A stretch of DNA of 64,000 bases. Source: Pisaster brevispinus (taxonomy: Eukaryota > Echinodermata > Asteroidea > Forcipulatida > Asteriidae). Location of the stretch: the NCBI GenBank assembly GCA_023634235.1, contig JAMKCF010000008.1, positions 1,493,001-1,557,000 on the forward strand. Reading direction: 5' to 3'. Each line of letters starts with the position of its first letter. Position 1 is the stretch's first letter. Position numbers and translations under genes: made by a program. Below, one piece after another: positions 10,601-22,600 of this stretch. The notes beneath the pieces are model-generated. The model searched no databases, was not told the origin of the DNA, and saw only the letters and a list, made by a program, of their open reading frames with translations.

Positions 10601-13600
10601 AAACTGGGCCCAACTCCATAAAAGCTCTTAAGCACAATTGGTGCCAAGCAAAATTTCGCAGGGGACCAGTCACAAACACTGTACATAACATGCTATTTTG
10701 TCAGGTAACCTGTTTCTACTAAGCAAGATTTGTCTGTGCTTAAAGGTATTACAGAGGATTGGTAGAGCTGACAAAATAATTGCAGACAGTGTTCATATAT
10801 CAACCATATACATGAAATAACAAACCTGTGAAAATAATCCATTGCGTGAGTAAGGAGAAAATAGTAAAAGATCATGCACAATTTTCAGCATGTAAACACA
10901 TTGTCCTTAATTTTGGTTGCAACAACCAAAATCAGCTGTTGCGTTATCAGATACAGTTTTCTTGAATATGACTTTATTTCAGAGGGAAATATTTCACCCC
11001 AAAAGGGTTCTAGTATGAACTTCATAATCAGTAAAATTAAACAATGGTGTTGTTTATCCTCACCAATATTGTATAATATCTTTATGGTAATGGGCCCTGG
11101 ACTCCTCAGGCTAGTCAGTGAATATTTTGGAGGCCTGCAGCTGTAGGTGTTGTAACTATGCCTTTTCTCAGTGAACCACATTTTAAATTTTGACATGGTT
11201 GTGACTCAGAGGTAAGGAGCTTGTATACCTGGAAATTGATTACCTGCACAGCTCATGTATCAACTCTGTGGCAGGTCAAAGGTGTTGATTTAACATACTG
11301 AGTAATGTAGTTCAGGAAATTTGTATTTGTATTTATTGTCCAAACCAACAGCGGATGAATCGCCAATAACAGGAAATGTGCAACGTGATAGCACCTTTAA
11401 GTCAAAGAAATTCTTACTAAAATTTTGCTCGGCAAAAATACAGAACTGATACTTCATATCCCTAATCTTTGCCTTGGTGCCCCTTAGCCAGTTATTGCCA
11501 GAGGGCATGTACATACTGGCCAATATTTCCTGTGCTAGAAATCGGATGACATGTACATCCGCCATTGTATACATTCTGAGTACTGGAGCGTTAACACACC
11601 CGGATATATTCCATTGTACAGTGCATGCACTCATCGTGCAACACTATATAAAGAGGGACAAAGGGTACTGGGATTCTGCTTGAAATTTCCCTTTTTCCAG
11701 GGGGGTTATTGGGTAATCCCTGATTCAAGGAGATTGATTAGCTGCCACCATTGTTTATCAATGTATTGATTTTGGGCTGTGGCCTACGGCCGAAGGTTTG
11801 TGATTCACGCTGGACGCATTTTCACATTCCCCCGAAAGAAAACAACATATCCCAGAGCATTTTATGTTGTCTTTACTTTGTGTACATGTAGTCAGGGTTT
11901 CACTGTGACAACGATATTCTCAAAAACTGTACTGAAAATTTAATCCGGCCCTTGGGCACGGAAACATTTGTGAAACTCTGGCGCTAAGTGGTTAAAATAG
12001 TCCAGTAGTTAACACTAAATTCCCCTGATTGAGGTTTCCTTTACCAGAGGAAAGACTTCCTTGCCCTTAAAAGAACAATATATTGGATGTTTTGGCAGGA
12101 ATCCCATCATATTTTGGGAGCAAATAAACACACGCAGGCTGATTCAAAAGTTAACTGACATTAATTACATGCCAGTGACAAACATTGTAGCAACATGGCC
12201 CTTTTATATGCCTACAAGATGCAGTACTAATCAACTACAAAAGTAAGCACTCATTTTCCCCTGATAAGTAACGGTAAAATTTCATAATTTTGACAGACAG
12301 TAATCCACAAAGCAAACTTCCAAAATGAGGAGAAACAAGACGTGCCTGAAAGACCTGGCCTTCATCATTCAATCAATGTACTTGAAGAAATAATTACTAC
12401 AGCCATTGAGGAATACAAATCTCTATAATGATTATTACAAGTAGGTTGTAATTACAACACTGTACGTAAGTGCATCAACGTCAATGCTGGCCTCTGTGTT
12501 AGCACTGACTCAGTTAGGCAGGACCTAATCATCAAACTCTGATTAAAAGCTTTTTGGCGAGTCAGCGAGCCCACTCTGCCTACACATGATTCAAGCCAAT
12601 TAATGGGATGGTACTACTTCAGTGGTTTTTAGGAAGAGTACATCACATTCACGCAAGCTATCCCTCGAAAAATAAATCCCTAAATTAACCTTTGAACTTT
12701 TCATCAAAGCAGCTGGGCATGTTGTTAATGCACAGCGTAAGAGTATACATGTTTTGTTGCGGCTAGCAGAAAGGTTCCTGTCTAAACAGTCTCTCTTTTC
12801 TTTTTTGAAAAGGAAGTCAGGGTTCTCCCCAGGTTTTTCAAAACTGTGGGCCATTCTGGACCAATTTTTTTTATGTTTGGCCGAATCACGCTAAATTGAA
12901 ACAACATCTTCGGAATGTTTTCTACTTGGTGTTTATAAAAATCTTGGAGCAATCTGGAGCATTATTCATGTTTTTTTCTCAAATTTTTTGAGAAACCTTT
13001 GAGAAATAAAACAATGTATATTTTTTGCGTATCGGCCGAAATGTGCGCGTATCGGCGGGCAATTCGCACGTATCAGCCCGATATGCTAGCTTGTACATGG
13101 GGAGAACCCTGGAAGTCCAATATACAACCTGTCAACATTTCTATGAAATAAAGGCTTACATTTTCAAGGAAGCAGCTGATACACAATTTGTTACATTATT
13201 GAAAAGCAAAAAAATGAGTAGGTGGCCTGACATTTTGACCCTAGCAGAGTCTTTCTTGAAGGCTAAATGACGTCATTTAGCCTTAGAGAAAGACTCTGCT
13301 AGAATTGAAACGTCAGGCCACCTACTATTTTTTGCATTTATACCATACACTGTAGGTCCTTTTGGTCTCCTCCTCCCCCCCCCCCCTTACAAAGATATTG
13401 ACAAAAATAGGGAAACCACCAACATAGGGCTATTACTTAGATAGCTCAGTTGGTTGAGCGGTTTAATCCAGAGGTCACCAGTTCAAGTTTTAGTCAATTT
13501 TTCTTTGTTCAACCCAAAAGTATGAAAAATAAACACAGGAATAACGAGGACAGGACTATTTCTCAGAAAGGTCTGTGCTGTTTCTTCCATCGAGACAATC

Positions 13601-16600
13601 AGCAAAGCTACATGTACACGACGGTGTTTCATTTTAATAGAACTGTTCAGTATCAATGACAATCTTATCAAAATATTGCATCCGGCGACTTGTACATCGT
13701 CAGTAAACTATGTCAAAACTATCTTAAGAAATATTTTGATAAAGTTTTATAGGAAGGCACTATCTCAATGTCTGTGTGTTAATTACATGTTGTCTCATTT
13801 TGAAGCTTGTTGTGGTTGCTGGTATTGAAGTCAAATATTAGGGTGTGACTGTGAGGGACCCTATGGCTAGTACTATGGCCATTTGTTGAGGCTTATTATT
13901 TGCAGCTGATTGACGGTAAGAATTTGATGGTTTAAAGGTAGTGTTGTTCTGTCCCAACTTGACAATTGTCCCAACTATAGTTGGGACTGGTCCCAACTTG
14001 AGTGTTAAAGTTGGGACGTCCCAACTGTAGAGTTCAACATAGAGTTCAACAGGACACCGTGATCGATCATGCATGGATTAATACTGTGTGACACTACCTG
14101 CAGAGCCAAGACCCGGGTCTGATGCGATCAGCGTTTTAAATAACAACATTTCTTTATTTCAAACCCAGGTCTCGGCCAAAAAACCATGGAGGTAGAAACT
14201 AACTCGGTGTAAATAGTGTTTTTAGATCGAGAGGGTTCTGACAGCGACCTCATGGTGCTCATGCCGGGTGACGCTTCAGTCTCAAGTAGGCCTACACATT
14301 TAGTTTCCCTTCTCTCAGAAAAACACAATTCTAATTAATCTAAAATATTCTCAAGGGAAAGTGGTCTTTAAAACTTCATACTCTGATACTTACATGTTTT
14401 TAGTTTATTCATGGAGTGCTTTGCGTCTACTGCAATCCCAACTATAGTTGGGACGCCCCAACTTTAACACTTAAGTTGGGACCAGTCCCAACTATAGTTG
14501 GGACAACTGTCAAGTTGGGACGGAACAGTGTCATAGATTGGTAAATACTCAAACAAAATTATGACCATAAAAACTTTCTTGGTGAGAAGCACTGCAGCTG
14601 TTGATTGTATAAACTATTTTGAGGGAGAATTACTTTAAATGGTTTGGATAATTTTTCAACCCCAAAACACTTAAATCTTAGAAACGATTCATGCATGAAT
14701 CATTTCTCAGATTTCTGAGGTGGTTGTTTGCGAATGCTGCGAATGCTGTGAGGTTCTTGTGAAAATACCGAGACAGCTTTTTGCTGTTTTATCAGCAAGC
14801 AGACACTGTATGCAGCTGAAACTTTCAAACGTGACTTTTGTTGTTTATAATTTTGCCAATAAATCAGCAATACGTTGCCAAAAACCAATCTATGACCCTA
14901 CCTTTAAAGGAAATTGCAATGAGGCAGCACCTTTAATAATTCCTATGGAAATTCTCACTCAATGTAAAGACGCGAATCATTAGAGGAAAAACAAACAGGC
15001 ATGCACTATTTGTTGCTTTCAACTCAGGCTTTCTTATACACTAACTCCATTGACCTACATGATGTAGGAATCTTTTTATTGAAATTTAAAGTAGAATTCA
15101 CCTTGCTTTGGTCAAATGTACCCACAGGTGTACTGAATGCTATAAATGTACATGTACCTCAAGTATTAAATCCAACATGCATGTAGCAATAAGGTTGAAA
15201 TACTGTCTACATTACATACTATGTACAATTAATGATGAAACAATGGAATGCATCCAATACGGAAGTGATAACAGTCTGATGATGATGATGATGATATTGA
15301 CTGATGAAACTCTGTTGGTCAAATACAGCCTGGTCAATTATTGACCGCAGCCCACATACATGTACGTAGTTGTTGTGTCCATCAGGACTTGTCATGAAAA
15401 CAAATATTGGTTTAACTCTTTCTGAATGGGAGGTTACTGGCAATGGAGACGTCACTAACATCTATATTAAGTACTGTACTGTATATATTATGTGACACAC
15501 TCGCACAAGTAAACAGCACTGTGCCACTTGAATTGATATGAACGTTAAACTTGCATTATAAATGTAATTTTGTGTACATCAACGATGTATACACAATTGT
15601 TAATATTATGACACTCATGCAAGATGTAGCCTAGGTGTTCAGTTACAATTTGAACAACACACGATACATTGCAATATTGCAAACACTGATTACATTACAA
15701 TGTAATTGTACTACTGTACTTTGCATACAATTGTTTTTATCCATACGCCACAATTGACACGTTTGCTACTGTACTCTTCAAGTTTCCTATTATATTTGGA
15801 AGGAGAAGGAACGGAAAGATCCCCTGGTTTGATAATGGCGGGGACTGAATGACATGTTTTGAAGATCGTCAGGCAGATATTACCATAATAATCTCAGAGG
15901 GCATGTTAAATCCTTACCCAGCCTCCTAGAGTAAACAATAATATCCATGAGAGAACTAAAACCCCTACGTTTGATGACTTAACACAGTTTATATGCCATG
16001 ATGGGCTGATCCACAATTGCTGGATTCACTAATTAAAAATAACATTTAAACAGTTCTGTGAAAACAGTTAGTTCTGCCAAAAGTGTTCAATAAGGTCCCT
16101 CCCTGATGATTTACACACAGGTGCAGACCACTTTGTACCAACGGATCCATAAAAACGGCTTACTTTAAAAACATTGGAGACATAAACAGCTTTGGTGAAG
16201 CTGTTCCGTGGTGACCATTTTAGAACAGACTGAAATACGTGAAGGTGTAATTGAAGTACATGAATGTTTTAGTTAGTGTAAACATGAAATGGCAATAAAG
16301 TAAACTTTCTTAAATTTGTCATTCTATTCATGTGTAACTGAATAGTGAACCAGTAAATATTGTAAGCACCTGGTCCCTTTTTATGCAGGAAAGAACACGG
16401 AAAAGGAATAAGTAAAAAGGAACTAGTATACATTCATAAAGGTGTCTTCGACAGTTTGTTTTGATCTTCATTTCTAAGTAGCTTTGTCAATCTGTTATGT
16501 GTGATTGTGAATTATTAATGCTATTTTTTTTTGTTTTTTTAAGTGTGTGTTTATGCGTTTCAGCATTTACCCCTTTAACTTGGCTGCTCGCAAATAACTG

Positions 16601-19600
16601 CAAACACATATTTCTTTCTCTGTGTGTGATAGAAGCGGCCATCGGCCAATCAATTGCGGTCCATACACCAGTGACATGACATTTACTAGAAAGCCTTGGT
16701 CTCAGTTCGGATACTTTTAATATTGTTTTCCACTGGCAGGAAAGAAATAAATCAACCCCAGTGGAGGAGTCATCAAACAAGAATGCTCACAAGGAGAAGT
16801 TTATAATTAGGTTAGAAAACAATTACCTATTGGTCTATATATCTTTGATGAGTAATGGAGACTTGTTAGGAAATATAATCCACAAGTTGTTGATCCCCTG
16901 CTGTTTGTGGTTACAAGAATTCTTAACTGGTAGTCATTTATGGCACCATCAGTAGTGTGAGTGTATGCCAGTGTGAATGTTCCATCACAACTTTAGAATC
17001 ATTCCATCTATATTTATTTATTTATTTATTTCCTCAAAACCTCCAAAAATGGAGAAGATAAAAAATATTTTTTATAAAAATACATCAAATATACAGTATA
17101 AGGGACAGAAACAGGGAAAAAAAGAAACAAGGATAACCCTGACATTCTCGGACGACCCCCAGACCATCCTGACAAAGAATGAAACAAAAGGATTGTCAGA
17201 ACGATCTGAGTAGCCGACCGAGAGTATCAAGGTCATCACATTCAAGAAACTGATTACGAAACAAAACTGTTTTTACACCTAGTTGGAACCGGTCCCAACT
17301 TGAATACAGTTAGGATGCCCAGGCCTTGAATTTGGTGTGAAAAACCACAAGACCGCTGAGCTTGTGGCTCAAAATGGTTACTGGTCTAGAATTGTTTTTA
17401 CAAGACCAGAATCAAAATAAGAAAACACTTCCTTGAAATTAAGCCTTACAAAACACACAAATAAACCTGTGTCGCAGGGTTAAATTTTTAACAATATTTA
17501 TGCATTTTTAAATTTGCTATACAAAATTTATGGACTGCTATGCAATATTTTGAGATTGCTATGCAAAAAAAAATTGCATAGCAGTTTTGCTATGCAAAAA
17601 TTTGGGACCAAATCGTTCCCTGTAATCCCAGCTACATGTATAGTTGGGCCATCCCAACTGTTAACACTCAAGTTCGGACCAGTCCCATCTATAGTTGGGA
17701 CAATTCTGAAGTTGGTACGGAATATACACCCTTTTGGCCTGTCCCTATACTGTAACAACTTGTGACATCCTTATACTTTATGTTCATGTCCAAACATCTG
17801 CCACTGTCCTGTCCCAACCGAAAAAATGGCCCCAGACAAAATCCAGTTCACTGTAAACAGACCCTCCAGGAACTGATGGTCGGTGCCATAAAAAAGGAGC
17901 AAAAGTGAATAAAATTTTGCAGTGCACTGTATACAACATATTGTTGTACGCAGAGACCATAAAAGAGACTGACACAATACCAATGTACAATACCAATGTA
18001 CAATTGTCAACTGTTTGGTATTTATGCACAGTTCACTGGGAATGTAACCAACAAGGCAAACCAGGAAATAACCCTATGAAAGTTAATCATGTTAACAGCT
18101 TGCAATACACCCAATAGGGTTTCCTCATGAAATTCTAAGGCATATCGACAGCACAACGGCTCACCTGAAAAATGTGTTGCAAGCTAATTCTTCCTTTATG
18201 CTTGCATTGTGTACATGCTACGGCTGCTACCGTTGGGTTCCCTACCTCATTTAATAAACAGCTGCACTTTAATAAATGACCTGTTAATCAAACCATGATC
18301 AAAACCAAACTATATTCCTACCAGCCTCATTTCCAGCTCATGTGTTTCTTGTACGGATCAAACCAAAATATAACAAAATGGTCAATCAAGTCTCAGATGG
18401 TGAAATGAAAATTATTTCCTACTCCAGTATTTTAAAAAACAATGGAAGGCTATGGGTGCACAGAAAACATGCACTGCACACTGGAGACACTGACAGTTTT
18501 GTAACTTAAAGACATTTTTGAAAAACTATTTCAGACTGATAAACGTGTTCATTATTGTTTTCCAAACTGAATGTAAATTGTCGCCAACTCAAAATTGTAT
18601 TTCATTCTTTTTTTATTAAACTGTTCGATTACGAAAGTTTTTTCCTCTAATACATTGATTTGTTACTAACATCAATAGACATCATCCCACAACCAATTCC
18701 AGAGGTCTCAAGGTGAATGAAAATGTACATGTATGTATGAGTATTCAAACCACAAGTACAATGAAAAATCAACACAATTTCAAACCATGATTTTAAAGAT
18801 GAGACTCAGACTAACATCTAAAGGTCCATGATTGAGACTTGAACATCTTATGGTCCAGGACTTAGACAAAGACACAACAGGTCCGAGACTCAGACAAAGA
18901 CCTGAAGTTCTAAGATTCAGACTTAGACCCAAAGTTTCAATACTCAGAGCAAGACCTAAAGTTCTAAGACTCTAAGGGACTACACAATGTAAAGACCCAA
19001 CACCAAGAACTAAAGGCCAAAGAGTCAGACAAAGAATTAAACTTCCAAAACTCAGACCAAGATAAAATATTCAAGTTTCAAGACCCAGACAAAGACCTAA
19101 GTTTCCCAGACTAAGACCATGACCTAAGTTTCCCAGACTAAGACTAAGATATAAATTTCCAAGACTAAAGACCAAGACCTAAACTTCCAAGACTAAGACT
19201 ACAGCCTACATGTAAAAGATCCAAAATTCAGACTAAGACTACATGTACATTGTACAGAAAGCATTTTTATCAAGTAATAAACCACAAGGGAAACTGATTG
19301 GGTAACTTTTTTATAATTTGGGGTTTGAACCCAAAATTGTTCAAGTTACCCAAAATTATAAGAAAGCATTTTTGGCGAGCAAAAATTTAACCCCAAACAA
19401 ATTGAGGCTGACCTCCATGTACAGTAGATGGGGTACTGCTACTGCATGCATTATGTAAGGTTACTGAAACCTTTTTTCCTTGGAATTCGTAAGATTCAGG
19501 AAAAGAAAGTGAAATCGTACACCTATTTCAAAACTTAAAAAAGTACCAATCACAAAAGTATCCTGCATACAAATGCGCTCATATCCATTTAAAGGCAACT

Positions 19601-22600
19601 TTTTCAAGTGTTTCATACAGTATGTTATAATCATAACGTGGGTTGTCGTAGCCAAGTGGTCTAGGGCAGGGGACTCAAGTTCTGTAATTTACAGAATGTG
19701 GGTTCGAATAATGGCCTGGTCAGTGGTGACACTTGTGTTCTTTTGAGCAAGGCACTTTATCATAATTGCTTCTCTCCACCCAGGAGTACAAATGGGTACC
19801 GGCGAGAGCTGGGGAGTAACTTGCGATGGACTGGCACCCTGTCCAGGAGGAATAGAAATATTCCCAGTCGTTTAATGCCAAAGATATAAGCCGGATATAA
19901 ACACTGGCCTAATGAGCCATATTGGCTGGAGACAGACTTTACTTTTACTAATCATAAACATAATCATATTCTCCAACATATCGTCAACATTTCCACCAAG
20001 AGTCACACGTGTCAAAGGAGTGCTTACAACATTTCAACATATATGTGGCTCTTCATATAAATTTGACAATATGTGTACTGTAAGGTAACAAAGCAGGACA
20101 GACAGTGTATTGTTATTGTCAGCGATTACAGCATGATGGCCCAGGTGGAGTACAAAGGCAGACATGACAAGTTGGCCTGAAGGTGATACATGCACTCAAG
20201 TGCATTTAAAGTGGTTCAACCATGTACATGGCTTGTAACTTACACTGGTCTGCAGGCAGGAGGCCAGTGCTTTTCGCATCTGACCAGTCAACTCAGAAAC
20301 CAGACAAGTCCGGTGGTCTTGTGTTTTTCAATTAAATGATAATACCTCACTGTGTTACATCTTTTGTCTCAAAATTATCTTCAAACGTTGAATTTGAGTA
20401 CACTTTTCTACTTTTAAGGCAAATAATATAAATCTTCTCTTTGGGCTCGTTCAGGAACAGTTTATTTGTTAAACTGTCTGTGCAAGGTTGTTTTTCCTCA
20501 TTGTGTATCTTGTCTTGAACAAATATTTCTGGTCCACTAAACTTGTTTAGTTACATGGCCTGCAGTCTTGTGGATTTCGCCCCCAAATTTGAGCCCTGTT
20601 TTTATTTTATTTTTGTAAGCAAGTTCGCTCCAAACATGGCTAAAAGCCACTCTTGGTAAGGGGCTACAAGAATAAAACATTTAAAATGAAAATACCTCAG
20701 GGGAACTGAAGGTAGGAATCGATTATTCCTCTTAAAACAGTCTAGATTGTAGGATGGAGGGAAACATGCACCAGGCAAGGAGTTCCAAAGAGATGCAGTA
20801 CCTGGAATAAAGCTGTTGGAGTGGCTCTTTGATCTACATCTTGCAGCAAAACAAGTGTAAAGCCTGGTTTCATGTTCTAACACCCTGACAGGAGAAACCA
20901 GGTCGGACACACTGGTAACACATCTACATGTACAATTATGTATGTACCATGAAAGTATCTGTAGATATTGTCCATCTGTTATAGAGACAAACAAGGTCAA
21001 GATCGTCTGGGACTGTAGCATCCAGACAGATCATGTTGCAGAACATGAACGTCCAGACGTTTTAGTCTTGGATAAGGTGAACAAGACAAGTGTCGTCTCA
21101 TTGAAATAGCTGTGCTGGGTGATGTAAGTGTAGGTTCAAAAGAGAACAAAACAATCCAGAAGTATCAGGACTTGGCGAGAGACTTCGTTAACTTTGGCAA
21201 GTGAAAGTAAAAGTAATCCCTGTGGTAGTTGGAGCTTTGGCGCCATTCTATCTTATCAGATTGGCACAAATGCTAGGGTTGAAACTATTGTAAAATGCGG
21301 CGCTTGAGAACTGCGACGATCCTGCGAAAGACCCTTGAGATTTAAAACTACAGAGTGTAGCCCGACTCATAGAGTTACCAGCTCACCAAAAAGCAAGATC
21401 TTTCTTTTACATTCTTTTGTAAGTTAAAGCTCAATGAGTCACGAGAAAATATGTAGGTGAAAAACTCAATACAACCTGGGAAGCGGCAGGACAGGGATCT
21501 GTACTTCAAATATCAAGTAATAAACCACAAGGGAAATGACTGGGTAAATTTTAAGTTCTCAAAGCAAGCACCTTACACTATTACTAAAACGTGTACATTA
21601 CACAAGCTCTTACAGTTACACCAACAATGACTGAAGTACACCAATGCTACATGTTATGAAGGACACTGCTGTTGAGAGTTACGCAACCCTGAACACCTCT
21701 TGCAATAAAACCCTGGGGCCTTGACTCCAGCAACCTGAGGTGGTTGTTTTTCATTCTGTGTGAATGACCCAATGGCTTTGAACAAAATCCTTCAAAAACA
21801 AAAACAAAGGGCAAATGATGCCTATTATGAAAACCCAAAGCCTTTTAAAATAACCTTTCCTTCACATTTTACAACTATGAAACTGAGAGCCATGAAAGTC
21901 ATGAGAAATAGTAACACAGCAGCTACATGAAAAAGTCTACACATGCTGTCCAGACGTGTGAGAACATCGAAAACACACGACCATGTGCATGTACATGTAG
22001 ATGTTTCAAGTTTTATGCAAAGAAAACTTCTACCTTATAGGATTGGTTTATTGATAACATGCTGCCCTCAGGGGTGAGAATGACTGCTGATCAAATGGTT
22101 TGAAACAAAAAAGGATCCAAATTTTAGGCATCCTGCTGGATGCAGGGTTTGCCCTAAACTTGTTCAGCAACTGGCCAACGGGACCAGTTAGTTTGTCATT
22201 TCAATAGTCTGCTAGCCTTTTCACTGGTTCACATCTTTTTACGGTTTTCTTTCAACACTTTCATTTTGTATGGTACCTCAATTTGAAATTATATGAACAA
22301 TCAGTGCAGTCAGTGGTTTGTAGTGTTTGGAAGCAGTGAACTAGCCAAACGGACCACTTGGACAGAATTTTGACTGGTCTTCAGAAGATGCCTGGCATTT
22401 GGCCAGCAGACCACTGTTAAGGAAGAATGCTGGGATGATGGCAATAGACCTTTATCATGGTGCGGCCATCTTGATTTTCTCCTATTCAGCTCAATGTAAC
22501 CAAACCGAGGCTGGAAGGAAAAATAATCTGGTACCTTTTTTGTACAGTGAATATTAGCATCCAATACTGTTACTGGATACAGGGAACATGACCAAAATGG

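Noticed and set aside
11290..11634. 114-residue minus-strand frame in PLCG intron 1
   Set aside because: No recognised family, no start or splice context; possibly an old repeat.
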